A stretch of DNA of 35,497 nt, from contig CADECY010000015.1 in the NCBI GenBank assembly GCA_902825945.1, positions 68,757 to 104,253 of the forward strand, written 5' to 3'. The number at the start of each line of letters is the position of its first letter. Positions within the stretch are counted from its first letter, which is position 1. The position numbers and the translations under genes were made by a program. The notes under the pieces were generated by a model. The model did not search any database. It had not been told where the DNA came from and saw only the letters and a list, made by a program, of their open reading frames with translations. The DNA comes from an uncultured Acidobacteriota bacterium (lineage in GTDB: Bacteria; Acidobacteriota; Terriglobia; Bryobacterales; Bryobacteraceae). Below, one piece after another: positions 10,044-18,634 of this stretch.

Positions 10044-11330
10044 ATGATCAACCGATTCGCACTCGCCGCGCTGTTCGCGCTCTCCGCACAGGCGCAAAAC
10101 AAGCTGACGCTCAGCCAAGCGCTCGAGCGCACCGCCGAGCAGAATCCGTCGATTCAGATCGCGCGCCTCGAAACGCTCGAGCTCGAGATCCAGGCCAAGA
10201 TCACGAGCGCGGCCTGGGAGCCGCAGATGTACGTTCGCGTCACCCAGGCGGCAATGACCTACAATCTGGGCCAGATCGGCCTCGAGATTCCGGGAATCGG
10301 CGGCCGTCAGGGCCCGTTCCGATACTTCGACGCTAGGCCCGTCGTGACGAAGGCAATCTTCGACAAGAGCCTGCTTACGACGATTCAGGCGGCACGCCAA
10401 CGGATCGAGAAGGGCAAGCTTGAAACCGAAACCGTGCGGGAAGCTTCGATGTTCGCGGTCTCCGAACTTTATATCCGAATCCTCGAAGCCGACTCGCGTC
10501 TCGCCGCCTCCGCGGCCCGTACGCGCACCGCCGCTGCTGTCGTCGAACAGACTCGCAAGCGCGTCGAGGGCGGCGCCGCCACCAAGCTCGAACTCGATCG
10601 CGCCGAGCAGCAAATCCACGCCGAGTCGCTGCTCCGGATCGATCTCGAACGCGATCGTGGCACCTTGCGGACCTTGCTTGCGCAAACGATCGGCGCCGAT
10701 CAGCTCGACTTCGACGTCGAACCGCTCGCTTCCGCGCCTCCGGTCGCGCTCACCGAGGAGGAAGCGGTCGCCAAGGCAATGTCGCAACGTTCCGACCTGC
10801 GCGTGATCGGCGTAATGACCAAGGTCGCCGAACTCGAACGCGAAGCGGCCCGGCTCGAAAAGCTACCGAAGGTGATGGCGATGGGCGACTATGGCGTTGT
10901 GGGCGCGGGTCCTGACCGCAGTCTTTCCACCTTCACCGTCGGTGCCACCGCGACCATGCCACTCTGGACGGGCCGTCGCATCGAGAATCAGATGGCCGCC
11001 GCGGAACTTCGCCGGCGCGGAGCCGAGATCGAGGAACGCCGCCGCAAGCTCGCGATCGTGCAACAGGTACGGCAGTCGCTCGTAGAGGCTCGTTCCGCGC
11101 AGGAATCGGCGTCCGCCGCCACGCGAGCCAAGGAAACCGCCACGCGCGTGATGGACTTGTCCCGCGTCCGCTTCGAAGGCGGCCTGGCGACCAACCTCGA
11201 TGTCGTGGTCGCGCAAGGTGAAATCGCGCAGGCCGAAGATCACGAGATCCGCGCGCGTTACCGGCTGCTGCTATCGCAGGCGAGACTCGCGCATGCTACC
11301 GGCGATGTCCGGGCTTTCCTGAAGAAGTAG
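10044..11330 (+). CDS. TolC-family outer-membrane efflux protein
   Basis: A 428-residue protein with a short signal peptide (MINRFALAALFALSAQAQ) followed by the OEP entry motif LTLSQALERTAEQNPSIQIARLE. Two repeats rich in Ala, Glu, Arg and Gln coiled coil follow, each with a turn such as RVEGGAATKLELDRAEQQ and RFEGGLATNLDVVVAQGE, the tandem layout of TolC channels. It completes a four-part export machine encoded in one run (permease, ATPase, adaptor, channel). Its last 35 bases overlap the end of the convergent hydrolase gene. Confidence 0.93.
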   Translation: MINRFALAALFALSAQAQNKLTLSQALERTAEQNPSIQIARLETLELEIQAKITSAAWEPQMYVRVTQAAMTYNLGQIGLEIPGIGGRQGPFRYFDARPVVTKAIFDKSLLTTIQAARQRIEKGKLETETVREASMFAVSELYIRILEADSRLAASAARTRTAAAVVEQTRKRVEGGAATKLELDRAEQQIHAESLLRIDLERDRGTLRTLLAQTIGADQLDFDVEPLASAPPVALTEEEAVAKAMSQRSDLRVIGVMTKVAELEREAARLEKLPKVMAMGDYGVVGAGPDRSLSTFTVGATATMPLWTGRRIENQMAAAELRRRGAEIEERRRKLAIVQQVRQSLVEARSAQESASAATRAKETATRVMDLSRVRFEGGLATNLDVVVAQGEIAQAEDHEIRARYRLLLSQARLAHATGDVRAFLKK

Positions 11331-12333
11331 CGTAGGCCTCGCGCGCACGGTCGAGTTCCTGGTCCGCCTCGAGCAGCCCAAACGAACGGGTCATCTCGCG
11401 GATTGGTGTCGCCGGATCGTTCGACCAGAAAATGCCGCAGTCCTCGTCTTCGTAGTAGCGAAAGCCCACGCGATCGCCGTACTTGTCGCGGAGGCCCCTA
11501 CCGTTGCGGAGCTTCGAACTCCACGGCAGGATCACGTAGCTGAGATCGATCTCCTCGACGAGAACCTGCGCCGGCGGCTTGATCTGAGCGGTGATCTTGC
11601 CGGTCGGTTCGAAGATCGATGCGTTGTGGCGCCACGTGCTCGACACGATGTAGCAACGCTTCGCCGCGGAGCGGGCGGCCGGCTGGGCGGTCTGCGGGGA
11701 TTGCGTCGGCCAGGCAATGATCTCGGCGCCTTTCGACGCGAGTGTGTTCCAGCCGTCGTCGAACTCCATGTCGTAGCAGATCTGGATGCCGAGCTTGCCG
11801 AAATCGCAATCGAAAACCGGATGTTCGCGCCCGGGTGTCGAACCGCCTTCCATCGTCTTGCCGTCAGTCGCCACCACGAGATGCACCTTGCGATAGGTGC
11901 CCACCGGCTTCCCCGCGCGATCGACCAGTACCGCGGCGTTCGAGCATCTGCCCGGATCGTGCGCCTCGCGCAGGTAGGTGGGAACCACGATGTAGCAGCG
12001 ATGCCGGCGCGCGGCCTTTGCGAACGCCTCCGCGACCGGACCCTCGTAGGGAACCGAGCGCTCGAGCGCGTTCGGGCCCGCTTCCCCGGTAATCGAAGTC
12101 TCGGGCAGGATCGCGAGATCGAGTCCGCGGCCATGGCGGCGCTTCGATTCATCAGCCATTTTGTCGATGATCGCGGTCAGTTCATCGAGGCGCTGGCCCA
12201 AGCCGGGATACGGCACCCAGAAGGCCTGCATCGCGGTACCGATGATCACCTTTCGAGGAGGCGCGGACGGACGCGAGTTCGCGGCCATCAACGCTGGACC
12301 CGCACCCAACAGAAGCGAGCGCCGCTGGATCAT
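11296..12333 (-). CDS. Carbon-nitrogen hydrolase (nitrilase superfamily)
   Basis: A 345-residue enzyme with the complete Glu-Lys-Cys triad: E78 (ILPETS), K149 (YRKVHL) and C186 (IQICYDMEF). The family cleaves amide or nitrile C-N bonds. The N-terminus MIQRRSLLLGAGPALMAANSRP resembles a short Tat-type signal (twin Arg before a hydrophobic stretch), so export is possible. It is the last gene of a minus-strand operon with an S9 peptidase and an amino-acid permease, which would suit an amide or peptide-degradation role; the substrate is not predictable. Its final 35 bases overlap the 3' end of the tolC-like gene. Confidence 0.9.
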   Translation of the reverse strand: MIQRRSLLLGAGPALMAANSRPSAPPRKVIIGTAMQAFWVPYPGLGQRLDELTAIIDKMADESKRRHGRGLDLAILPETSITGEAGPNALERSVPYEGPVAEAFAKAARRHRCYIVVPTYLREAHDPGRCSNAAVLVDRAGKPVGTYRKVHLVVATDGKTMEGGSTPGREHPVFDCDFGKLGIQICYDMEFDDGWNTLASKGAEIIAWPTQSPQTAQPAARSAAKRCYIVSSTWRHNASIFEPTGKITAQIKPPAQVLVEEIDLSYVILPWSSKLRNGRGLRDKYGDRVGFRYYEDEDCGIFWSNDPATPIREMTRSFGLLEADQELDRAREAYATSSGKPGHRR

Positions 12334-12336
12334 GGG

Positions 12337-13725
12337 TCACTTCCCTCCCGCAAAGCACCAGAGCGCCTTGCCCGTGCGAACAAAAAGCGCGTCATCGACG
12401 ACTGCGGGAGTCGCGAAGAGATCGTCATCGAGGTTGTTCACCGAAACGACTTCCCAGTCAGAGCCCGCACGGATCACCGAAACCTGCCCGGTCTGATTGG
12501 CGGCCAGTACCACTCCACCCGCCGCCACGGGCGATGCGTAGTAGTCGCCGAGCGCACCGGTGAGCCGGCCTTGCTTCGAGACCTTGCCTGTGGCCGGATC
12601 GAGCGTCGAGAAGATCCCGCCGTTCTGCACCATGTACAAAACGCCCTTGTACACCAGCGGACTCGGCACGTCGGACATGTTCCGCTCCATCCGCCACAGC
12701 ACGGCGGACTGCGTCAGGTCACCCCGGCCGTTCGGCTTCACGGCGACGAATGCGCTCTTCGCCTCCACCGCTTCCTTCATCACCGCCCACTCGGTCGCGT
12801 CGATGCCGCCGTCCTTGTTGCGGTCGACGATTCCGAAGTACTGCTTCGCTGGGCCTTCAGGTGTCTCTTCCTTCTGGAGCTTGCCGTCCTTGTTCTTGTC
12901 ACTCACTTCGAGCTCCGCCGCGAAGACGCGAATCAGCGGAACCGCGTCGCCGAAGAAGCTGCGCGCGTAGGCGTAGATCACGCCATCGGCGATCATCGGC
13001 GTGGACTTGGGCTGTGTCGGCAATCCGCCCACCCACCAGAGCTTCTCGCCGGTCGCGGGTGAGTAGGCGATCAGCTCGTACGCCGAGAAGGTGATCAACT
13101 GTTCCTCCCCCTTGCCGGTGCGATAGATCACGGGCGACGAGTAGGCGCCGCCGGGAGCGGCGCGGCGCTGCTGTTTCCAGATCGTCTCGCCATTGCGCGT
13201 GTTCACCGCCATCATGTAGGAGGACTCGGCCTGATCGGAAACCATGATCAGCTTGTCGCCATGCACGATCGGCGAGGACGCAACGCCCTGCATGCTGGGC
13301 ATCGGGTCGAGCGGCAGCTTCCAGCGCTCTCTCCCATTGACATCGTAGGCGACGAGTCCGTAGTCCGGGAAGAACGAGTAGACGCCCTTGGCGTCGGTGA
13401 CGGGCGTCGCGGCCGCGGCGTCATTCAACTTGTTGCGCTTCTCGGTGCGCGAGCGGATCACGTCGCGCCGCCAAAGTTCCTTGCCGGACTTGCGATCCAC
13501 CGCGATCGTCAACAGCTTCTCGCCGTCGTGCGCCGTGACGAAGATCCGGTTACCCGCGAAGACAGGCGATGACTTGCCAGGCGGCAAGTCCGCCTTCCAA
13601 ACGAGGTTCTTCGCCGGGCCGAATTCGTGGGGCACCTTGGCCTCGGGTGCGGCGCCCGTGGAGTTCGGTCCGCGAAACTGTGTCCACGCGTTCGCGAAGA
13701 GCAATCCCATCAGCACGGTGTTCAT
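12337..13725 (-). CDS. Secreted PQQ-like beta-propeller protein with EF-hands
   Basis: A 462-residue protein. The start at 13725 overlaps the permease stop (ATGA) and gives a signal peptide (MNTVLMGLLFANA) followed by WTQFRGPNSTG, the N-terminal hallmark of the PQQ-like outer-membrane-type propellers common in Acidobacteriota and Planctomycetes. Repeated blades carry the AxxxKxGxxxW-type motif (for example AVDRKSGKELWRR, AVNTRNGETIWKQ, YSPATGEKLWW). Two calcium-binding EF-hand loops lie in a mid-protein insert: DKNKDGKLQKEE and DRNKDGGIDATE. A dehydrogenase or scaffold role is possible; PQQ binding cannot be claimed. A much longer in-frame extension upstream is antisense shadow of the permease frame and is rejected. 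Confidence 0.9.
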   Translation of the reverse strand: MNTVLMGLLFANAWTQFRGPNSTGAAPEAKVPHEFGPAKNLVWKADLPPGKSSPVFAGNRIFVTAHDGEKLLTIAVDRKSGKELWRRDVIRSRTEKRNKLNDAAAATPVTDAKGVYSFFPDYGLVAYDVNGRERWKLPLDPMPSMQGVASSPIVHGDKLIMVSDQAESSYMMAVNTRNGETIWKQQRRAAPGGAYSSPVIYRTGKGEEQLITFSAYELIAYSPATGEKLWWVGGLPTQPKSTPMIADGVIYAYARSFFGDAVPLIRVFAAELEVSDKNKDGKLQKEETPEGPAKQYFGIVDRNKDGGIDATEWAVMKEAVEAKSAFVAVKPNGRGDLTQSAVLWRMERNMSDVPSPLVYKGVLYMVQNGGIFSTLDPATGKVSKQGRLTGALGDYYASPVAAGGVVLAANQTGQVSVIRAGSDWEVVSVNNLDDDLFATPAVVDDALFVRTGKALWCFAGGK

Positions 13726-15116
13726 GCGGCAGCCTTCTTTCTCGACCAGTATTCGTAAAAGGGCAGGCCCAATGCAATCAGGCCCAAACCCATCATGCTC
13801 GAAACAGGCGACGTGAAGAGCGTATTGAACAGCAGGTATCCCGCCACCAGCAGGAAAATCGCGGGCACCCACGGATAACCGGTGACGCGATATGAACGCG
13901 GTGCGTCCGGCTTCTTGCGCCGCAGCACGAATACGCCCGCCACGGTCATGCTGAAGAAGATCCAGTTGCCGAAGATCGCGTAGTCGGTGAGCTTGTCGTA
14001 GTTGCCCAGCAGCGCCAGCGCGGCGGACCATGCGCCCACCAGGATTGATGAGTACACGGGCGCCTTCGTCGATTCCGCCACCTTGCCGAATAGCTGGAAG
14101 AACATGCCATCGCGAGCCATCGCATAGGGCACGCGCGATCCGCTCAACGCGCCCGATTGCAGCGCGCCGAGCGAGGAGATCAGCATTCCGATGGCGATGA
14201 GGCCGGTAACTCCGGGTCCGAGGGCTTTCTTCAGTGCTTCCGTCGCGACCGAGGAGTTCAACGGTACGCTCGCGATCTCGGTGGGAGTCATCGCGTAGAA
14301 GTACGATGCGTTGGCGAGCAGATAGAGCACGCCCACCACGAGCACCGCGAGCCCGAATGCCCGGGGAATGTTCCGCTGCGGATCGCTCACTTCGCCCACC
14401 ATCGGCGCGAGATTCGCCCAGCCGTGGAATCCCCACAGCGCGCCGAGCATCGCCGCGCTCCAGCCGCCGATTCCACCGCGCGCGCTCGCGGCGACACCCT
14501 CGCACGCGCCCGCCGCGCCCGACATCGCGTAGTGGCCCCAGTTGCCTTGCGCAAGCAGGAACACCGCCAACCCGACCGCGGCGACGATCGCGCTCTTGAT
14601 GATCGTGAGCGAGCTCGCGAACTTGCCGACGCTTGAAACACTCAGGCAGTTGATGGCCGTGCAACCCGCCATGGCCAGAACCGCGGCTAGTTGGAGTCCG
14701 CCGAACTTCAGTCCGGCGTACTCGAACGCGGTCCAGGCGAGCGACCCGCCGAAGATGATGTTCATGAAGATCGCCGCGCTGACGGCTTGCGCGGCGAGCG
14801 ACGCCGCGCGCCCGATCAGCAAATAGGCCCATCCGTACAGGAATCCAGCACGCGGACCATAAGCCTCCCGCAGAAACACGAACTCACCGCCCGCCGCGGG
14901 CATCATTGCCCCGAGTTCGGCATAGGTGAGCGCGCCCGCGGTAACCAGCAGTCCGCCCGCGACCCACGCCACGAGCACCGCCCACGCGTCCTCGACGTTG
15001 CACGTCATCACTCGGGCCTTCAGAAAAACGCCCGTGCCGATGATGTTCACGATGTTGACGGACATGGCGGCGAACAGGCCGAGTCCGCGGACCACTCCAG
15101 GTTGTTGCGGTGTCAT
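13722..15116 (-). CDS. APC-family amino-acid permease (12 TM)
   Basis: A 464-residue polytopic membrane protein with about 12 hydrophobic helices. The N-terminal VNIVNIIGTGVFL is the unwound first-helix substrate-site motif of APC transporters (IGxGIF type). AAGGEFVFLREAYGPRAGFLYGW and GFHGWANLAPMVGEV are further family motifs (shown in parts here). It imports or exchanges amino acids or small peptides across the inner membrane. The gene starts one base after the S9 peptidase stop, so the pair probably couples peptide cleavage to uptake. Confidence 0.93.
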   Translation of the reverse strand: MTPQQPGVVRGLGLFAAMSVNIVNIIGTGVFLKARVMTCNVEDAWAVLVAWVAGGLLVTAGALTYAELGAMMPAAGGEFVFLREAYGPRAGFLYGWAYLLIGRAASLAAQAVSAAIFMNIIFGGSLAWTAFEYAGLKFGGLQLAAVLAMAGCTAINCLSVSSVGKFASSLTIIKSAIVAAVGLAVFLLAQGNWGHYAMSGAAGACEGVAASARGGIGGWSAAMLGALWGFHGWANLAPMVGEVSDPQRNIPRAFGLAVLVVGVLYLLANASYFYAMTPTEIASVPLNSSVATEALKKALGPGVTGLIAIGMLISSLGALQSGALSGSRVPYAMARDGMFFQLFGKVAESTKAPVYSSILVGAWSAALALLGNYDKLTDYAIFGNWIFFSMTVAGVFVLRRKKPDAPRSYRVTGYPWVPAIFLLVAGYLLFNTLFTSPVSSMMGLGLIALGLPFYEYWSRKKAAA

Positions 15117-15117
15117 C

Positions 15118-17112
15118 TCAGTTCTTCGGGAAGTGGGATTCGTGCCACTTGATCGAGCGGTCCGTCCAGTCGATCACGTGTTTGACTTCCTTGATGCCGT
15201 GCCCTTCGCGCGGATACCGCACGAACACGGTTTCGACTCCGACATCCTTCAGCGCGATGAAGTACTGCTCGGCCTCCATCACCGGAACATCGTTGTCGTT
15301 CTCTCCATGGACCATCAGCACCGGGGTCGCGACCTTCGCCACGTGCTTCAGCGCCGAGCGCTCCCACAGCGTATCCATCAGATTCCCCTGATGCGGGAAG
15401 ATGCCGAACGTCATCTGCTCGTACTGGTTGTAATAAGTGGTGTAGTTGTAGCTGACCAGGTTCGTGATCGCGGCCGTGGGAATCGAGGACTTGAACATGC
15501 GGGTTTGCGTGACGAGCCACGCGCTCAACTGGCCTCCGTAGCTGACACCTTCGACGCCGATCCGGTCGCGATCGATCCACAGATTCCGGCGCATTGCCGC
15601 GCCCACGCCATAGAGCACGTCCTGCCCTTCATTGCCGTTCTGATCTCCAAAGACTCCATCCGCGAAGGCTTGGCCATAGCCGGTCGACCCGCGATAGTTC
15701 ACCATGAGCACCGCCCACCCGCGACCCGCGTAAACCTGATTCCGGAAGTTGAAGCCCGGACCTTGCTGGCCGTGCGGTCCGCCGTGGATCACGACGATCA
15801 GTGGATGCTTCGAGTTCGTCGTGAGGCCGGCGGGCTTGGTGAGGAACGCCTCCACTTCCCACTTGTTGTCATTGCTGATGAAGGTGAAAGCCTCGGTCGA
15901 TCCGAGGTCCTTGCCCGCGAGCGCGGCCTCGTTGAGCTTGGTTAACTGGCGCGGACGCGCGTTGCCTTCCCGCGCGTAGAGCTGCGCGAGATCGGTTGGA
16001 GACGTGAACGAGTAGGCGAGGACGCCTTTGCCAATCGAGTAGGAACCGATGCCGCCGCGATCGGCCAATACGCGCTCGACGGTTCCGCCCGTGGGCGCGA
16101 CGCGATAGAGATGGACCTCGCCACGCTCCTGCACGCTGAAGTAGATCGACTTGCCGTCGGCTGCCCACACGGGCTCGCCCTGCCGGTTGTCGACCGCCTT
16201 GCCAATCTCGCGGCGGCCCGTCCCATCGGCCTCGATCGCCCAGATGTGCGTGTCTTCCATCGTGGTTTCGAGATCGGTGAGTCCGCGTTTGCAGCCCTGA
16301 TAAACGATGGTCTTGCCGTCGGGCGACCAGCGTGGACGATATTCGATGCTCTCGGTCGCGGTGATGCGGCGCAGCGCGCCATCACGCGGGCGCACGGTGA
16401 GAATGTCGTAGTTGAAGAACTGATCTTCGTTTGGTTCACGATTCGACGCGAAGACGATCTCCTCGCCGTTCGGCGACCAGTCGATCGAGTGCTCGTAGTG
16501 ATTGCCGGTGGTCAACTGCCGGATCTGGCCCGACGCCACGTCCGCGAGGAAAATGTGCAGGCGCTTGTTGTCGTTGAAGCGCACGAGTCCCTCATCCGCA
16601 TCGGGCTTGTAGAGATAGCGAGTAATGACGATCGGGTCGCCGGATGCTTCGGCGGTCTCGGGTCCCGGAACGGCGTTGATGAACGCGAGTTGCTTGCCAT
16701 CGGGCGACCATGCGAACTTCTTGCCCATCGAAGGCAGCGGACTGTTGGTTCCTTCGACCGCCGAGTAATGCCGCGCTCCGGTGCCGTCCGCGTTGGCGAT
16801 GATGAGTCCGGACTTGTCGCCCAACTTCCCCTGATAGGCGATCTTCGAGCCGTCCCACGACCATTCCGGACTCGACGACGAATCCTTGCCTTGGCCGAGT
16901 TGCACGCTACGGCCGGTCGCGAGCGTCATCACCCAGAGTTGCGAGTAGGGCCGGCCGTCAGTGTCGTTGTTCGAGATCGTGTAGGCGATCCGCGTTCCGT
17001 CGGGGCTGACGCGGACGTCGCCCACCGAGCGGAACTTGCGGAAGTCGCTGGTTTGGAGACCCGCGCAGAAGGCGCAAGAGACCGCCGCCAGTGAAAGGAC
17101 GAAGCGCTGCAT
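15118..17112 (-). CDS. Secreted S9 peptidase (prolyl oligopeptidase / DPP-like)
   Basis: A 664-residue protein with a signal peptide (MQRFVLSLAAVSCAFCA). The middle is a TolB/DPP-IV-like beta propeller with repeats such as WSPDGKQLAF, WSPNGEEIVF and WSPDGKTIVY. The C-terminal alpha/beta hydrolase has the triad Ser524 (GVSYGG), Asp606 (GENDNDVP) and His638 (REGHGI). It should cleave oligopeptides outside the cytoplasm. First gene of a four-gene operon with the permease, propeller and C-N hydrolase. The start at 17112 is chosen for the signal peptide; there is no Shine-Dalgarno, and a -10-like TATCCT ends only seven bases upstream, so the transcript may be leaderless. Confidence 0.92.
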   Translation of the reverse strand: MQRFVLSLAAVSCAFCAGLQTSDFRKFRSVGDVRVSPDGTRIAYTISNNDTDGRPYSQLWVMTLATGRSVQLGQGKDSSSSPEWSWDGSKIAYQGKLGDKSGLIIANADGTGARHYSAVEGTNSPLPSMGKKFAWSPDGKQLAFINAVPGPETAEASGDPIVITRYLYKPDADEGLVRFNDNKRLHIFLADVASGQIRQLTTGNHYEHSIDWSPNGEEIVFASNREPNEDQFFNYDILTVRPRDGALRRITATESIEYRPRWSPDGKTIVYQGCKRGLTDLETTMEDTHIWAIEADGTGRREIGKAVDNRQGEPVWAADGKSIYFSVQERGEVHLYRVAPTGGTVERVLADRGGIGSYSIGKGVLAYSFTSPTDLAQLYAREGNARPRQLTKLNEAALAGKDLGSTEAFTFISNDNKWEVEAFLTKPAGLTTNSKHPLIVVIHGGPHGQQGPGFNFRNQVYAGRGWAVLMVNYRGSTGYGQAFADGVFGDQNGNEGQDVLYGVGAAMRRNLWIDRDRIGVEGVSYGGQLSAWLVTQTRMFKSSIPTAAITNLVSYNYTTYYNQYEQMTFGIFPHQGNLMDTLWERSALKHVAKVATPVLMVHGENDNDVPVMEAEQYFIALKDVGVETVFVRYPREGHGIKEVKHVIDWTDRSIKWHESHFPKN

Positions 17113-17119
17113 GGGTCTA

Positions 17120-17125
17120 AGGATA
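17120..17125 (-). promoter_or_regulatory. Putative -10 box of the S9 peptidase operon
   Basis: On the minus strand TATCCT (4/6 to TATAAT) lies seven bases before the ATG at 17112, which places the expected transcription start at or next to the start codon. No clear -35 is seen. Confidence 0.35.
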
Positions 17126-17302
17126 TCGCACGCACCTGATCCCTTCGTGAGCGGGGCTACGTGTCCCCTCGGTTCGCGCGGTTCAGCGCGGCCGCGTAGG
17201 CACGGCGCCAAACTTTCAGGAACATGCCGCTGGTGAGGTGCCGGAGCGAGTCCGTTGTGCGCGTGTTCCTCGAGAGCTGTGGTAATCTGTGCGCAAACCC
17301 CT

Positions 17303-18124
17303 ATGGCATCAATGGCGCCTGGACCAACGGGAACCGACACCAACAAGCCGGCCGTGGACACCGGGACTCTGGCAAGGACTGCCTCGCCGCTAGCGGGTCC
17401 TCAAGACGTCTGCTCCGCCAGGGAGAAGGTAGCGATCTCCGCCCTGACGGGCGTTCAAAGCTATACCGGCGATTTTCCCTCGCCGCTGCAGGTCATGTGG
17501 TACGTTCCCGGCAAAGATGAACCGCTTCGGCTATCAGTGCCCGACAAGGAAATCCGCCAATGGATCCGCCAAGCCGCCGAATACCACGGGATTCCGCACA
17601 TACTGTTGGCCACGATACTGCAACAGGAAAACGCACCGAGTGCTTCGGGCGCCCGGAAGGTATTGCAGTTCGGGGAACGCACGCTTACGACATTCGCCGC
17701 GATCATCGACAAGGCGTTCTGGGACCTCGTACCTGACCGCATCGCCGGCGGATCATCCGGATTCGCGAACATGTCCCGAGCCGCTCTGGAAAGCGCGGCC
17801 GCCTATTCCGAGAAGACGTACGGCCGACCTCCACTCCCCGACTCGGTCAAGTATCGAGTTCTCGGCTGGAACCAGGATACCCGGATTTCGGGTGATGACT
17901 GGAGAGCCGATCTCTACTATTGCGCGGCACATCTCCGTCAATTGATCGACAGAGTCGTTGGCAAACCATGCTACGACGGCGAGCTCGATCTCGAGCAGTT
18001 GCGGAAGGTGATCGCCCTTTACAACGGCAGCGGCCCGTTGGCCGAAAAATACTCCAAGGATGCCATGAGGCTTCTGTCAGGCGCCGCGACCGGCAAAGCG
18101 ACTCTGTACTTTTATGAGAAATAG
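17303..18124 (+). CDS. Lysozyme / lytic-transglycosylase-like protein, possible antibacterial effector
   Basis: A 273-residue protein if started at the ATG at 17303 (17312 is equally possible; no Shine-Dalgarno is seen). The first ~45 residues are low-complexity, rich in Pro, Thr and Gly, with no signal peptide. The core looks like the lysozyme fold: GIPHILLATILQQENAP with a candidate catalytic Glu, then GGSSGFANMSRAALESAAAY in the place of the usual SxGxxQ/N helix, and LYNGSGPLAEKY near the end like the AYNxG motif of SLT domains. The next gene overlaps it by 11 bases and encodes a small membrane-anchored protein. A signal-less peptidoglycan enzyme with such a neighbour resembles effector-immunity pairs. 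The fold is my reading of motifs, not a confirmed family hit. Confidence 0.6.
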   Translation: MASMAPGPTGTDTNKPAVDTGTLARTASPLAGPQDVCSAREKVAISALTGVQSYTGDFPSPLQVMWYVPGKDEPLRLSVPDKEIRQWIRQAAEYHGIPHILLATILQQENAPSASGARKVLQFGERTLTTFAAIIDKAFWDLVPDRIAGGSSGFANMSRAALESAAAYSEKTYGRPPLPDSVKYRVLGWNQDTRISGDDWRADLYYCAAHLRQLIDRVVGKPCYDGELDLEQLRKVIALYNGSGPLAEKYSKDAMRLLSGAATGKATLYFYEK

Positions 18125-18431
18125 AGCGGTCCCGGTGATTGTCATCACCCTGACCGTCTTGATCCTATCAGGCCGCCACGCCCTCATCAACGGGTGGAGC
18201 CTGCTAACGGGCCGTGGATATGTGATCCCTGTTGAGTCCAGTATTTTCGAGTTTCGCGCCACCGTCATGAACGAGGGCTCGGGCGAGTGGTGGACTTACG
18301 GCGAGGACTCGAACTATTACTACCACTTCACGGGCGATGACGCCGTGCCTTACATCAAGTTCCCCAAATCGCTCGCTTCGGCTTGCAAATCATTCGAGCC
18401 GTCGAACCACTTGACATGGTGCAAGCGTTAG
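18114..18431 (+). CDS. Small membrane-anchored periplasmic protein, possible immunity protein
   Basis: A 105-residue protein overlapping the end of the lysozyme-like gene (ATG at 18114, upstream stop at 18122-18124), so translation is coupled. An N-terminal hydrophobic stretch (VPVIVITLTVLIL) after MRNRA gives an inside-positive anchor or signal. The exported part holds the aromatic segment GEWWTYGEDSNYYYHF and two late Cys residues (in SACKSF and LTWC) that could form a disulfide. I do not recognise the family. Topology, size and coupling suit an inhibitor of the upstream peptidoglycan-type enzyme in the periplasm; this is inference. Confidence 0.65.
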   Translation: MRNRAVPVIVITLTVLILSGRHALINGWSLLTGRGYVIPVESSIFEFRATVMNEGSGEWWTYGEDSNYYYHFTGDDAVPYIKFPKSLASACKSFEPSNHLTWCKR

Positions 18432-18436
18432 TTTAG

Positions 18437-18634
18437 GCCCAGAGCCTGCTTGGCCGCCGTTGGGACTGCGCGGTGGCGTGCCCGTGGGGAGTCTTCGCGG
18501 CGGCGTGCGGCTTGTTCATCGCGGGCACCGAAATCCGAATCGCGGCCGAAGACCGCATCCTCGGCGCAGCGTTTCCGCGCCAGTTTCCCGAATACCGGCG
18601 GAGCGTCTCCGCCTACTTGCCCGGACTTCGCTAG
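18437..18634 (+). pseudogene. C-terminal remnant of an isoprenylcysteine methyltransferase (ICMT/PEMT-like)
   Basis: Frame 2 between an in-frame TAG (18434-18436) and the TAG at 18632-18634 encodes a fragment whose end, GTEIRIAAEDRIL..FPEYRRSVSAYLPGLR, is the conserved C-terminus of ICMT-family membrane methyltransferases. It has no start codon, Shine-Dalgarno or N-terminal two thirds; an intact gene would need about 130-170 more residues. The cut lies directly after the lysozyme-like/membrane-protein pair, so that pair probably replaced the front of this gene. Its stop shares CTAG with the stop of the convergent CYTH gene. Confidence 0.8.

Noticed and set aside
12337..14832. 831-codon version of the PQQ-like protein
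   Set aside because: The first ~369 residues are an out-of-frame reading of the permease gene; the ATG at 13725 gives a signal peptide and the WTQFRGP hallmark.
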